From NCBI RefSeq assembly GCF_027270315.1, contig NZ_CP114413.1:4216001-4280000 (forward strand): DNA of 64,000 nucleotides. The letters run 5' to 3'. The notes beneath the pieces are model-generated. The model worked only from the letters and a program-made list of their open reading frames with translations, searched no databases and was not told where the DNA came from. Positions 27,866-36,071 of the stretch are shown here, in pieces. The DNA is from Streptomyces cinnabarinus. GTDB taxonomy: Bacteria; Actinomycetota; Actinomycetes; Streptomycetales; Streptomycetaceae. Both the position numbers and the translations under genes were made by a program. Each line of letters begins with the position of its first letter. Positions within the stretch are counted from its first letter, which is position 1.

Positions 27866-28372
27866 TCACCCCTCTCCGAACGCTGCTTTGACGACCAACG
27901 CCGTTGCCACCGCCATCAGGCCTTCCTCCCGGCCCGGGAAGCCCAGTCCGTCCGTCGTCGCGCCCGAGACCGACACCGGTGCCCCCGCCGCCTCCGACAG
28001 CAGTTTCTGCGCCTCGTCCCGGCGCTTGCCGATCTTCGGTCTCGGGCCTACGACCTGCACCGCGATGTTGCCGATGACGAAACCGGCCTCGCGGACGATG
28101 CGGGCGGCCTCCGTCAGGAGGGTCACCCCGGAGGCACCGGACCACTCGGGGCGGCCGGTGCCGAAGTGCCGGCCGAGGTCACCGAGACCGGCGGCGGAGA
28201 AGAGCGCGTTGCAGGCGGCGTGCGCGACGACGTCGGCGTCGGAGTGACCGGCGAGACCCGGGCCCTCGCCCTCCCATTTCAGGCCCGCGCACCACAGCTC
28301 GCGGCCCTCCTCGAAGGCGTGGATGTCGGTGCCGATGCCCACCTGGGGCAGGGGGTACCGCTCAGAAGCCAT
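27866..28372 (-). CDS. ispF: 2-C-methyl-D-erythritol 2,4-cyclodiphosphate synthase
   Basis: 168 residues. Zinc and substrate motifs GIGTDIHAF and GHSDADVVAHAACNAL, then DLGRHFGTG and ATTDGLGFPGREEGL, are all present. Converts CDP-methylerythritol 2-phosphate to the cyclodiphosphate in the MEP isoprenoid pathway. Its start overlaps the end of ispD by 11 bases, so the two are translationally coupled. Confidence 0.95.
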   Translation of the reverse strand: MASERYPLPQVGIGTDIHAFEEGRELWCAGLKWEGEGPGLAGHSDADVVAHAACNALFSAAGLGDLGRHFGTGRPEWSGASGVTLLTEAARIVREAGFVIGNIAVQVVGPRPKIGKRRDEAQKLLSEAAGAPVSVSGATTDGLGFPGREEGLMAVATALVVKAAFGEG

Positions 28373-29126
28373 CGTTGAGCCTCCGGCGTGCCAGGACCGC
28401 CTCGGCGAGGACCAGGTCCAGCGGGCGGGTCACCTTGAAGGCCTCCTCGTGGCCGGGCACGACCACGACGGTGAGGCCGAGCTGCTCGACCATGCCGGCG
28501 TCGTCGGTGACCTGGTCGGTGACCGTCTCGTGGGCGCGGACCAGGGTCGCCCGGTCGAAGCCCTGCGGGGTCTGCACCGCCCGCAGCCGGGCCCGCGGCG
28601 GGGTGGCGACGACCGGTTCGGGCTCGCCCGGCGTCCCGGCCGGTTCGACCTCCTTGACGGTGTCGGCGAGCGGCAACGCGGGCACCACCGCGGGGGCGCC
28701 GTCCCGTACCGCCTCGATGACGGCGTCGACGGTGTCCACCGGGACGAGCGGGCGGGCCGCGTCGTGCACCAGGACGATGTCGTACTCGGGCGGCAGCGCG
28801 TCCAGCCCGAGCTTCACGGAGTCCTGGCGTTCGGCGCCGCCGGGGACCACCAGGAAGTCGGTGCGCTCGGGCAGCGCGTGCGCGTCGAGCAGGGATTTCA
28901 CCTCGGCGGCGCCGTCGGGCGGGGCCACGACGACGACCAGGGAGACGGCACGGGACGCGGCCATCGCGTGCACCGCGTGGATCAGCATGGGGGTGCCGCC
29001 CAGCGCACGGAGCGCCTTGGGGGCGCCGGGACCGAGGCGTACACCCCGGCCGGCGGCCGGAATCACGGCAGCCGTGCGAGCGGTCGGACTGGCCTGCGCG
29101 GGCGAAGGGCGCGATTCGTCAGACAT
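28362..29126 (-). CDS. ispD: 2-C-methyl-D-erythritol 4-phosphate cytidylyltransferase
   Basis: 254 residues. CTP-binding motif AVIPAAGRGVRLGPGAPKALRALGG, then LVHDAARPLVPVD and RAVQTPQGF. Forms CDP-methylerythritol in the MEP pathway. It leads the ispD-ispF-cysS-rlmB run and is itself 323 bases downstream of carD on the same strand. Confidence 0.95.
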   Translation of the reverse strand: MSDESRPSPAQASPTARTAAVIPAAGRGVRLGPGAPKALRALGGTPMLIHAVHAMAASRAVSLVVVVAPPDGAAEVKSLLDAHALPERTDFLVVPGGAERQDSVKLGLDALPPEYDIVLVHDAARPLVPVDTVDAVIEAVRDGAPAVVPALPLADTVKEVEPAGTPGEPEPVVATPPRARLRAVQTPQGFDRATLVRAHETVTDQVTDDAGMVEQLGLTVVVVPGHEEAFKVTRPLDLVLAEAVLARRRLNDGF

Positions 29127-29449
29127 CGGTTCCTGTCAGGTTTGTGTGCTGGCCTGGCGTGGGTATGGCCTGGGAAGTGCCGGGCGCGACGCCTTGACCG
29201 GACCCTTCCGTGACACCGGTCGAGCCAGCTGCCCGGGCCCGGCACGCCAAGTATCGGGGGGAAGTCCTCCCGAAGGTGTCCTTTGGATGGACGGCTTGGG
29301 TGGACGGCTGGGTGTACGACCTTGGTCGGCACTCATATACGTCATATATGCGAACATGCCGCAGCGCCCGGCGACGGCAAACGTCATCGGGCACCGCGGC
29401 ACTTTTCTTGACTAACGCAGCAATGTGGGCTGACCGCCTACAGCGGGCG
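29127..29449. other. Gap between carD and ispD
   Basis: No gene seen. It contains an AT-rich palindrome CATATA-CGTCA-TATATG at 29334-29350, unusual in this base composition, which might be a -10 region or operator for ispD; no clear -35 element goes with it. Confidence 0.35.
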
Positions 29450-29932
29450 TCAGGATGCGAGGACCTCGTCGAGGAGGGCCTCCGCCTTGTCCTCGTTGGT
29501 GTTCTCCGCGAGGGCCAGCTCGCTCACCAGGATCTGGCGGGCCTTGGCGAGCATGCGCTTCTCACCAGCGGAGAGTCCGCGCTCGCGCTCACGACGCCAC
29601 AGGTCACGCACGACTTCCGCGACCTTGATGACATCGCCGGAGGCGAGCTTCTCCAGATTTGCCTTGTAACGACGCGACCAGTTCGTGGGCTCCTCGGCGT
29701 ACGGCGCGCGCAGCACCTCGAAGACCCGGTCCAGCCCGTCCTGACCGACCACATCACGCACGCCGACGAACTCCGCATTGTCCGCTGGCACACGTACCGT
29801 CAGGTCACCCTGGGCGACCTTCAGCACCAAGTAGGTCTTGTCCACGCCTTTGATCTGGCGAGTTTCGATGGCCTCGATCAGCGCGGCCCCGTGATGGGGA
29901 TAGACCACGGTGTCGCCAACCTTGAACGTCAT
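29450..29932 (-). CDS. carD: CarD-family RNA-polymerase-binding transcription regulator
   Basis: 160 residues, the standard length of actinobacterial CarD. The N-terminal RNAP-interaction domain (MTFKVGDTVVYPHHGAALIE, KTYLVLKV) and the C-terminal helical DNA-contact domain (NWSRRYKANLEKLASGDVIKVAEVVRDL) are both complete. CarD stabilises the open promoter complex on many housekeeping promoters. GGAAGGGG lies 11 bases before the start. It heads the isoprenoid/cysS run, as in S. coelicolor SCO4232. Confidence 0.95.
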   Translation of the reverse strand: MTFKVGDTVVYPHHGAALIEAIETRQIKGVDKTYLVLKVAQGDLTVRVPADNAEFVGVRDVVGQDGLDRVFEVLRAPYAEEPTNWSRRYKANLEKLASGDVIKVAEVVRDLWRRERERGLSAGEKRMLAKARQILVSELALAENTNEDKAEALLDEVLAS

Positions 29933-30547
29933 GTGACAGGTACCCCTTCCGTGGCTATCCAGGGTAACACGGAAACTGCGGGTTCTGAATGGCGTTTTCG
30001 CAGGTCAGGGCATATCTCGGGGCTTGACAACAGCAACAGGAACGTGCTGCGCGGGCCGACCGGAAGAAGGTATTCGCAGGTCGGAGCGGCTCTCCAGGGG
30101 ACGTGAAACGCGCACGTCACACACTTCCGGCAGCCCTCCCAGGCGGATGAACATCCCGATATGTCCGGTTCCAGTTGTGCGACTTCCGCTAGTCCGTTCG
30201 GCGTCCCGAGTCGGGTACCGGACGATTCCATAATTGATCACGAGGGGCGGTCGAGGCACGGTCGGTGATCAATTTCCGGTGGGTCGTGCATTCCTTCACG
30301 GAAATTTCGCGGGCCGGTGTCGTGGGTATGCCCACGGGACTTATGTGAATGGCGGACCAGGACGACCGCAAAGTGACCGGCGGGTCACTTGTGGGCGCCG
30401 GGACGGGTGAAGACGGAGGCACTTACCGCGCCCAGGGGAGGGTCGGGTGCGGCCGCGCGGGAACGGCTCGGTAACCTAAGGCCGCTGACAGACACTTAGG
30501 GCGGCTTTACGCGCCCGCCCCGTTCGAGTCAAGGAGTTGCCGCCGCC
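29933..30547. other. 615-base gap between divergent carD and lipoprotein gene
   Basis: No convincing gene: the open frames here are short and have poor codon bias. It holds a perfect palindrome AAGTGACC-GGCG-GGTCACTT at 30371-30390, a smaller CGTGGG-TATG-CCCACG hairpin near 30332, and CCTAAG/CTTAGG arms at 30475-30500 close to the lipoprotein start. A weak carD promoter candidate on the minus strand is TTCAGA-17-TACCCT around 29965-29995. Confidence 0.4.
30371..30390. promoter_or_regulatory. Perfect palindrome, possible operator
   Basis: Arms AAGTGACC and GGTCACTT around GGCG. About 160 bases upstream of the lipoprotein start and 440 bases upstream of carD. No binding protein is suggested by sequence alone. 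Confidence 0.4.
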
Positions 30548-31243
30548 GTGAGCAGCAGCCTTCGACGCGGCGCCCTCGCCGCGGCCGCCATCACGTTCTC
30601 GATTCTCCCGCTCGCCGCGTGCGGCGCCGGCAACAACGCACAGACCCTGGAGATCCAGCCGGACAACGCGGCCACCACGGTCGGCGACATCAAGATCCAG
30701 AACGCCGTCGTCATCACCCAGCCGGACCCCGAGGCCAGCGGCCCGGCCGCCGTCTCCGCGACGCTGTTCAACACGGGCACCAGCGCCCAGAAGCTGGAGT
30801 CGATCACCGTCGACGGGGCCGACGGGCCGGTGGCGCTGAAGGCCGCCAAGGGCCGGAGCCTGAACATCCCGGCCGGCGGTTCGCTGATCATCGGCGGCGC
30901 GGACAACGCGTCCGCGGTGCTGGAGGCCACCCCGGAGTCCGTCCAGGACGGCGCCGCGCAGGAGGTGACCTTCACCTTCAGCACGACCGGTGACGTGAGC
31001 CTGCAGGCCTTCGTGGTCCCGGCCGAGAGCTACTTCACCGGCTGGGGCCCGACCGAGGTCCCGGCGGCGCCGAGCGAGGACACCGCGTCCCCGACCGGTG
31101 AGCCGACGGGCGAGGCGACCGGCGAGGCGACGGGTGAGGCCACCGGCGAAGCCACGGGCGAGGCCGCCGACGGCGCCTCCGGCACCCCGACCGACGCCGC
31201 CTCGGCGTCGTCGAGCGCGTCCCACGAGGCCGCCGGCCACTGA
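30548..31243 (+). CDS. DUF461-like secreted lipoprotein with GEAT repeats
   Basis: 231 residues, GTG start. The signal peptide ends in the lipobox LAAC, predicting a membrane-anchored extracellular lipoprotein. The body (DIKIQNAVVITQPDPEASGPAAVSATLFNTG, ESITVDGA, VTFTFSTTGDVSLQAFVVP) resembles the DUF461/PCu(A)C copper-chaperone fold, but the H-M metal motif of copper chaperones is not evident. The C terminus carries tandem GEAT units (31096-31165) and an Ala/Ser-rich tail, likely a flexible wall-spanning linker. Corresponds in position to SCO4231. Confidence 0.82.
   Translation: MSSSLRRGALAAAAITFSILPLAACGAGNNAQTLEIQPDNAATTVGDIKIQNAVVITQPDPEASGPAAVSATLFNTGTSAQKLESITVDGADGPVALKAAKGRSLNIPAGGSLIIGGADNASAVLEATPESVQDGAAQEVTFTFSTTGDVSLQAFVVPAESYFTGWGPTEVPAAPSEDTASPTGEPTGEATGEATGEATGEATGEAADGASGTPTDAASASSSASHEAAGH
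31096..31165 (+). repeat. 12-bp tandem repeats encoding GEAT
   Basis: Five to six imperfect copies of a 12-base unit (consensus ACSGGCGARGCS) inside the lipoprotein gene encode the peptide repeat GEAT. Slippage here would change tail length in frame. Confidence 0.75.
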
Positions 31244-31263
31244 GCCGACGTAGCAGCACGCAA

Positions 31264-31301
31264 GAAGGCGGGCCCCCTCTGTGGAGAGGGGGCCCGCCTT
31301 C
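31264..31301. terminator. Bidirectional terminator
   Basis: Perfect 17-bp stem (GAAGGCGGGCCCCCTCT and complement) with GTGG loop, between the stops of the lipoprotein gene and phoP. Confidence 0.9.
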
Positions 31302-31322
31302 GTCGTATCGCTACGCGCTGGT

Positions 31323-32003
31323 CTACGGCTCGAACTTGTAGCCGAGGCCCCGGACCGTCACCAGGTATCGAGGCGCGCCCGGGTCCGGCTCGATCTTTGC
31401 TCGGAGGCGCTTGACGTGGACGTCCAGGGTCTTGGTGTCGCCGACGTAGTCGGCGCCCCAGACGCGATCGATGAGCTGCATGCGGGTCAGGACGCGGCCC
31501 GCGTTGCGCAGGAGCATCTCCAGGAGGTCGAACTCCTTGAGCGGGAGGTCGACCTTGGAGCCGGAGACCGTGACCACATGACGGTCGACGTCCATACGGA
31601 CCGGACCCGCCTCCAGCGCGGCCGGGGTGACCTCCTCGGGCTCGCCGCGGCGGCGCAGCACGGCCCGGATACGGGCGACCAGCTCGCGCGAGGAGAACGG
31701 CTTGGTGACGTAGTCATCGGCTCCTATTTCCAGGCCGACCACCTTGTCGATCTCGCTGTCCTTGGCGGTCACCATGATGACGGGGACGTTGGAGCGGCCG
31801 CGCAGCTGGCGGCAGACCTCCGTGCCCGGCAGGCCGGGCAGCATCAGGTCGAGGAGGACGAGGTCGGCGCCGTTGCGCTCGAACTCGTCGAGTCCGTCGG
31901 GCCCGGTGGTCGCGACCGCGACCTCGAAGCCCTCCTTGCGGAGCATGTACGACAGGGCGTCTGAGAAGGATTCCTCGTCCTCGACGACGAGCACTCGGGT
32001 CAC
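31323..32003 (-). CDS. phoP: Response regulator PhoP
   Basis: 226 residues from the GTG at 32003, preceded by GGAGGT. Receiver domain with acidic pocket EDEE and phospho-acceptor D in LVLLDLMLPG, conserved K in VTKPFSSREL; winged-helix DNA-binding domain (LPLKEFDLLEMLLRNAGRVLTRMQLIDRVWG, YVGDTKTLDVHVKRLRAKIE) of the OmpR/PhoB class. Controls the phosphate-starvation regulon and, in Streptomyces, antibiotic production. Its start overlaps the end of phoR by 4 bases. Confidence 0.94.
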   Translation of the reverse strand: MTRVLVVEDEESFSDALSYMLRKEGFEVAVATTGPDGLDEFERNGADLVLLDLMLPGLPGTEVCRQLRGRSNVPVIMVTAKDSEIDKVVGLEIGADDYVTKPFSSRELVARIRAVLRRRGEPEEVTPAALEAGPVRMDVDRHVVTVSGSKVDLPLKEFDLLEMLLRNAGRVLTRMQLIDRVWGADYVGDTKTLDVHVKRLRAKIEPDPGAPRYLVTVRGLGYKFEP

Positions 32004-33277
32004 GGATGGACCTCCGGGGCGGAAAGCGTTTGGTACGCGGCTGACTCGGGGGGTGTGTCGTGGGACGGGTCGGCGGGGCGCCCGGCCTCGTCGTCGAGGA
32101 CGGGATGCTGCTGAGCTCGGTCGCGGGCCGCGCCCGCCTCCGGCAGTCTCAGGGTGAACGTGGAGCCCTGTCCCTCGGAACTCCACACCGTGACCTCCCC
32201 GCCGTGCGAGGCGGCCACGTGCTTGACGATCGCCAGCCCGAGCCCCGTACCGCCGGTGGCACGGGAGCGGGCCGGGTCGACGCGGTAGAAGCGCTCGAAG
32301 ATGCGCTCCTTGTCCTTGTCGGAGATGCCGATGCCCTGGTCGGTCACGGCGATCTCGATGTGGTCCCCGCCGGGCGCGGTCAGCCGGCGGGCGGCGATAC
32401 CGACGCGGGTGCGGGCCGGGGAGTAGTTGACGGCGTTCTCGACGAGGTTGCCGAGGGCCGCGGCGAGCTGGCCGCGGTGACCCCAGATGCTCAGGTCGGC
32501 GGTGCCGCCGGCGGCCATGGTGATCTGCTTGGTGCCGGCGGCGTGCCGGCAGCGGTCGATGGCCTCGGCCACCAGTTCGTCGACCCGAACGGGTTCGGCG
32601 TCATCCAGCGGGTCGTCGTTCTGGACCCGGGAGAGGTCGATCAGCTCCTGGACGAGGTTGGTGAGCCGGGTCGCCTCGATCTGCATGCGCCCCGCGAACC
32701 GCTCCACCGCCTCCGGGTCGTCCGAGGCGTCCATGACGGCCTCGGAGAGGAGGGAGAGCGCGCCCACGGGGGTCTTGAGCTCATGGCTGACATTGGCGAC
32801 GAAGTCGCGCCGTACCGCCTCTATCCGCCGGGCCTCGGTGAGGTCCTCGACGAGCAGGAGCACCAGCCGGGAGCCGAGCGGCGCCACTCTGGCGGAGACC
32901 GCGAGGGCCTCGCCGCGGCCGCCGCCGCGCCGGGGCAGATCCAGCTCGACCTGGCGTATCTCGCCGTCGCGCCGGGTGTCCCGGGCCATCTGGAGCATCG
33001 GTTCCACGGAGAGCCGGCCGCCACGCACCAGCCCGAGGGCGTACGCGGCGGAGCTGGCCTTGACGACGGCGTCGGCCTCGTCCAGTACGACCGCGGAGGA
33101 GCGGAGCACGGACAGCACCGTGTCGACGCCCGGGGGCAGTACCGGGTCGGTGTGCAGGGAGGTTCGGGTGGGTCGCGCCTGGTCGCGTTCGCTCCAGCGG
33201 AACGCCAGCATGGCGATGACACCGGTGAGTACCCCGGCGATCGCTGCCGCTGCGGCGACCGCCGCGTTCACGTCCAT
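32000..33277 (-). CDS. phoR: Phosphate sensor histidine kinase PhoR
   Basis: 425 residues. One N-terminal membrane segment (AVAAAAAIAGVLTGVIAMLAF) as in Streptomyces PhoR, a PAS-like region (about 45-150), the phospho-acceptor box RRDFVANVSHELKTPVGALS, and the ATPase boxes NAVNYSP, TDQGIGISDKDKERIFERFYR and GGTGLGLAIVKH. Phosphorylates PhoP when phosphate is low. Divergent from phoU with a PHO-box-like repeat between them. Confidence 0.94.
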   Translation of the reverse strand: MDVNAAVAAAAAIAGVLTGVIAMLAFRWSERDQARPTRTSLHTDPVLPPGVDTVLSVLRSSAVVLDEADAVVKASSAAYALGLVRGGRLSVEPMLQMARDTRRDGEIRQVELDLPRRGGGRGEALAVSARVAPLGSRLVLLLVEDLTEARRIEAVRRDFVANVSHELKTPVGALSLLSEAVMDASDDPEAVERFAGRMQIEATRLTNLVQELIDLSRVQNDDPLDDAEPVRVDELVAEAIDRCRHAAGTKQITMAAGGTADLSIWGHRGQLAAALGNLVENAVNYSPARTRVGIAARRLTAPGGDHIEIAVTDQGIGISDKDKERIFERFYRVDPARSRATGGTGLGLAIVKHVAASHGGEVTVWSSEGQGSTFTLRLPEAGAARDRAQQHPVLDDEAGRPADPSHDTPPESAAYQTLSAPEVHP

Positions 33278-33350
33278 GCATCCAGGTTAGGCACGCCTGC
33301 GGTCATGGCCACAGCCATCGGACTGCGACCTCGAACACTCGTCGCCCAGA

Positions 33351-33383
33351 GTTCACCCAGGAGCCAGCAATGGTTCATTTGAG
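33351..33383 (+). promoter_or_regulatory. PHO box (PhoP-binding direct repeat)
   Basis: Two 11-base units, GTTCACCCAGG (33351-33361) and GTTCATTTGAG (33373-33383), flank a degenerate 11-base unit. The GTTCA cores are 22 bases apart, the helical phase of PhoP direct repeats in Streptomyces. Located between divergent phoR and phoU, where autoregulation by PhoP is known. Confidence 0.65.
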
Positions 33384-33510
33384 GTGGCGGAAACGGACGC
33401 GTGCAGGTCAGAGGGTATGAGCGTGGGGTGCGATAGCGCCGGTTCAGCAGGACGTGCACACTGGCCCCGGCCCCCGGAACCCCCAAGAACACGTACGAGA
33501 GGGAACCCTC

Positions 33511-34200
33511 ATGCGGGACGCGTACCACGAGGAACTTGACTCGATCAGCGACAGCCTGGTGGAGATGGCCCGGCTGGTCGGGTCGGCGATCGGACGCGCC
33601 ACGACCGCCATACTCGACTCCGACCTCAAGCTGGCGGAGAGCGTGATCGAGGCGGACCAGAAGGTCGACGATCTCCAGCACGACCTGGAGGCGCGCGCGA
33701 TAGCCCTGCTCGCCCGGCAGCAGCCGGTCGCCACGGATCTGCGGATCGTGGTCACCTCGCTGCGGATGTCGGCGGACCTGGAGCGCTCCGGCGACCTGGC
33801 CCAGCACGTGGCCAAGCTGACCCGGCTGCGGTACCCGGAGCGGGCGATCCCGCACGACCTGCACGCCACGATCCTGGAGATGGGGCAGCTCGCGCAGCGC
33901 CTGATGGCGAAGGCGGCCGAGGTGATCATCACGAAGGACGTCGACCTGGCGCTCCAGCTGGAGACGGACGACGACGAGATGGACCTGCTGCACCGCACGC
34001 TCTTCCAGCACCTCATGGACGAGCGCTGGAAGCACGGCATCGAGACGGCCGTGGACGTGACGCTGCTGGGCCGCTACTACGAGCGGTTCGCCGACCACGC
34101 GGTGGCCGTGGCCAAGCGTGTGGTGTTCCTGGTGACGGGTGAGCACGCCGACGAGCTCCAGCAGGACATCCAGCCGGTGGCGGGCGTCGAGGGCGCCTGA
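33511..34200 (+). CDS. phoU: Phosphate signalling protein PhoU
   Basis: 229 residues from the ATG at 33511, preceded by GAGAGGGA. Two three-helix bundle repeats with metal-binding motifs EADQKVDDLQHDLE and ETDDDEMDLLHRTLF, plus RSGDLAQHVAKL and YYERFADHAVAVAKRV. Links phosphate transport to PhoR and dampens Pho regulon expression. Divergent from phoR-phoP, upstream of the Cys-rich mtpA-like gene, as in S. coelicolor. Confidence 0.94.
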   Translation: MRDAYHEELDSISDSLVEMARLVGSAIGRATTAILDSDLKLAESVIEADQKVDDLQHDLEARAIALLARQQPVATDLRIVVTSLRMSADLERSGDLAQHVAKLTRLRYPERAIPHDLHATILEMGQLAQRLMAKAAEVIITKDVDLALQLETDDDEMDLLHRTLFQHLMDERWKHGIETAVDVTLLGRYYERFADHAVAVAKRVVFLVTGEHADELQQDIQPVAGVEGA

Positions 34201-34303
34201 CCGCACTCGGGGGCGTGCGGCGGAGCCTCCGTGCGCCGTTGATGCGCCGCGTGGGGCGGGCATGCAATGGGGAAAGAGGCACCGGCCTCACCGAGGAGGG
34301 ACC

Positions 34304-34459
34304 ATGGCCGACTCCCCCAACCCCACGCCCGACCCCACGCAGGAACGCCGGACCGAAGAGCCCGCCGAGATCAGGAACCTGACCCTGATCGCCGCGTGCG
34401 GCTGCGGTTCGGGGTGCGGCTGCGGGTGCCAGTCCGGCAACCCGTGCCAGTGCGGTTGA
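34304..34459 (+). CDS. mtpA: Metallothionein-like Cys-rich small protein
   Basis: 51 residues starting at ATG 34304 with a strong GAGGAGGG site. The C-terminal 21 residues contain seven cysteines in CxC and CxxxC spacing (ACGCGSGCGCGCQSGNPCQ), suited to binding Zn, Cu or similar ions. It follows phoU by about 100 bases. In S. coelicolor the gene downstream of phoU is called mtpA (putative metallothionein, Pho-regulated), and this looks like its orthologue. The metal and in vivo role are not shown by sequence. Confidence 0.75.
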   Translation: MADSPNPTPDPTQERRTEEPAEIRNLTLIAACGCGSGCGCGCQSGNPCQCG

Positions 34460-34470
34460 CCGTTCTACGA

Positions 34471-34509
34471 CGGTGAAGGGCCCCGGCATCGCGCCGGGGC
34501 CCTTCATCG
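34471..34509 (+). terminator. Terminator after mtpA
   Basis: Perfect 14-bp stem TGAAGGGCCCCGGC with 5-base loop, extendable by three more pairs. Confidence 0.85.
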
Positions 34510-34575
34510 TGCTGCCGCCGCCGGTCGGGCGCAGCATGGAAGGAAGAGCCGGAGGAGACCGGAAGGAGTCGTGCC

Positions 34576-34824
34576 ATGGCGCGGTTCATGGACGTACACC
34601 ACGGAATGCAGGGCATCACATCCGACGAGCTGATGGCGGCCCACAGGGCGGACCTGGCGATCGAGAAGGAAGAGGGAGTCCACTTCGAGCGGGCCTGGGC
34701 CGACCCGGAGTCCGGGATCGTCTACTGCCTCTCCGAGGCACCCTCGGCGGAAGCGGTCCAGCGCATCCACGAGCGCACCGGTCACAAGGCCGACGAGATC
34801 CACCCGGTGCCGTTGTCGGTATAA
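34576..34824 (+). CDS. SCO4226-family nickel-binding protein, copy 1
   Basis: 82 residues. DUF4242 ferredoxin-like fold protein; FMDVHHGMQGIT supplies the His pair and YCLSEAPSAEAVQRIHE the core helix. S. coelicolor SCO4226 of this family has a reported structure with bound nickel. A close paralogue follows 15 bases downstream, so a tandem duplication is likely. Position next to phoU-mtpA matches S. coelicolor. Confidence 0.88.
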   Translation: MARFMDVHHGMQGITSDELMAAHRADLAIEKEEGVHFERAWADPESGIVYCLSEAPSAEAVQRIHERTGHKADEIHPVPLSV

Positions 34825-34839
34825 GGGAGGCGATGGGCC

Positions 34840-35091
34840 ATGACCCGATTCATGGACGTCCACCACGGGATGCAGGGCATCACGGCGGACCAGCTGCGCG
34901 AGGGTCACGAAGCGGCGGTCGCGATCGAGAAGGAGGCAGGCGTCCACTTCGAGCACGCCTGGGCCGACCCGGAGTCCGGCACGGTCTACTGCCTCTCCGA
35001 GGGCCCCTCGGCGGAAGCCGTGCACCGGGCCCACGAACACGCGGGCGCAACCCGCCCGGACGAGATCCACGCGGTACCCCTGGCCGTGTGA
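34840..35091 (+). CDS. SCO4226-family nickel-binding protein, copy 2
   Basis: 83 residues, highly similar to copy 1 (shared FMDVHHGMQGIT, AIEKE, GVHFE, AWADPESG, VYCLSE). Differences cluster in the helix after the first strand and near the C terminus. Same strand and 15 bases after copy 1, so co-transcribed. These proteins are small enough to form dimers; a heterodimer of the two copies is conceivable but not shown. Confidence 0.88.
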   Translation: MTRFMDVHHGMQGITADQLREGHEAAVAIEKEAGVHFEHAWADPESGTVYCLSEGPSAEAVHRAHEHAGATRPDEIHAVPLAV

Positions 35092-35103
35092 GCACCCCGA
35101 CGA

Positions 35104-35144
35104 CAAGGCCCCCACCGGCGGAGAATCCACCGGCGGGGGCCTTG
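35104..35144. terminator. Hairpin terminator between convergent genes
   Basis: CAAGGCCCCC-A-CCGG pairs with CCGG-C-GGGGGCCTTG with a single A-C mismatch, directly after the second nickel-protein gene and before the gpmA stop. Confidence 0.75.
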
Positions 35145-35157
35145 GCCGTGAGCGTGG

Positions 35158-35919
35158 TTACTTCTTCTTGCCCTGGTTCTTGACCGCCTCGATGGCGGCC
35201 GCGGCCGCCTCGGGGTCGAGGTAGGTGCCGCCGGGGTTGAGCGGCTTGAAGTCGGCGTCCAGTTCGTACGACAGCGGGATGCCCGTGGGGATGTTCAGGC
35301 CCGCGATGTCGGCGTCGGAGATGCCGTCGAGGTGCTTGACCAGGGCGCGCAGGCTGTTGCCGTGGGCGGCGACCAGGACCGTGCGGCCCGCCAGGAGGTC
35401 GGGGACGATGCCGTCGTACCAGTAGGGGAGCATGCGGACGACGACGTCCTTCAGGCACTCCGTGCGCGGGCGCAGCTCCGGCGGGATGGAGGCGTAGCGC
35501 GGGTCCTCGGACTGGGAGAACTCGGTGCCGTCCGCAAGGGCCGGCGGCGGGGTGTCGTAGGAGCGGCGCCAGAGCATGAACTGCTCCTCGCCGAACTCGG
35601 CGAGCGTCTGGGCCTTGTCCTTGCCCTGGAGGGCGCCGTAGTGGCGCTCGTTCAGGCGCCAGGAGCGGTGGACCGGGATCCAGTGGCGGTCCGCGGACTC
35701 CAGGGCGAGCTGGGCGGTGCGGATCGCGCGCTTCTGGAGGGACGTGTGGACCACGTCGGGGAGAAGACCGGCGTCCTTCAGGAGTTCACCGCCGCGGACC
35801 GCCTCCTTCTCGCCCTTCTCGTTGAGGTTGACGTCCACCCAGCCGGTGAACAGGTTCTTCGCGTTCCATTCGCTCTCGCCGTGGCGGAGGAGGATCAGCT
35901 TGTACGGTGCGTCGGCCAT
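35158..35919 (-). CDS. gpmA: 2,3-bisphosphoglycerate-dependent phosphoglycerate mutase
   Basis: 253 residues. Histidine-phosphatase signature LILLRHGESEWNAKNLFTGWVDV carries the phospho-accepting His, with RHYGALQGKDKAQTLAEFGEEQF and VAAHGNSLRALVKHL supplying the rest of the site. Interconverts 3- and 2-phosphoglycerate in glycolysis. Lysine-rich C terminus (KNQGKKK) is usual for actinobacterial GpmA. Divergent from the MFS transporter. Confidence 0.95.
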   Translation of the reverse strand: MADAPYKLILLRHGESEWNAKNLFTGWVDVNLNEKGEKEAVRGGELLKDAGLLPDVVHTSLQKRAIRTAQLALESADRHWIPVHRSWRLNERHYGALQGKDKAQTLAEFGEEQFMLWRRSYDTPPPALADGTEFSQSEDPRYASIPPELRPRTECLKDVVVRMLPYWYDGIVPDLLAGRTVLVAAHGNSLRALVKHLDGISDADIAGLNIPTGIPLSYELDADFKPLNPGGTYLDPEAAAAAIEAVKNQGKKK

Positions 35920-36071
35920 GGGAAGGAGCGTAATCGAACCCTCTGATCGGTTGCGCCCCCGACCAGAACGCGGACGGTTGACGGGATCTGCTAATTGAGT
36001 AGCCCCCGGGCGCCGAGGCTTCGTAAGTTGTCGTTGCCGCCTACGCCACTTACACCACCCGGGGGATCCCC

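Noticed and set aside
29334..29350. CATATA-CGTCA-TATATG as a definite ispD promoter
   Set aside because: No matching -35 element and about 200 bases from the start codon, so it is noted only as an AT-rich palindrome.
29932..29938. TGTGACA next to the carD start as an ECF41 -35 element
   Set aside because: It touches the start codon, so it cannot act as a promoter for carD; coincidence.
30005..30422. Short open frames in the carD upstream gap
   Set aside because: Poor codon bias, no ribosome-binding sites and no motif.
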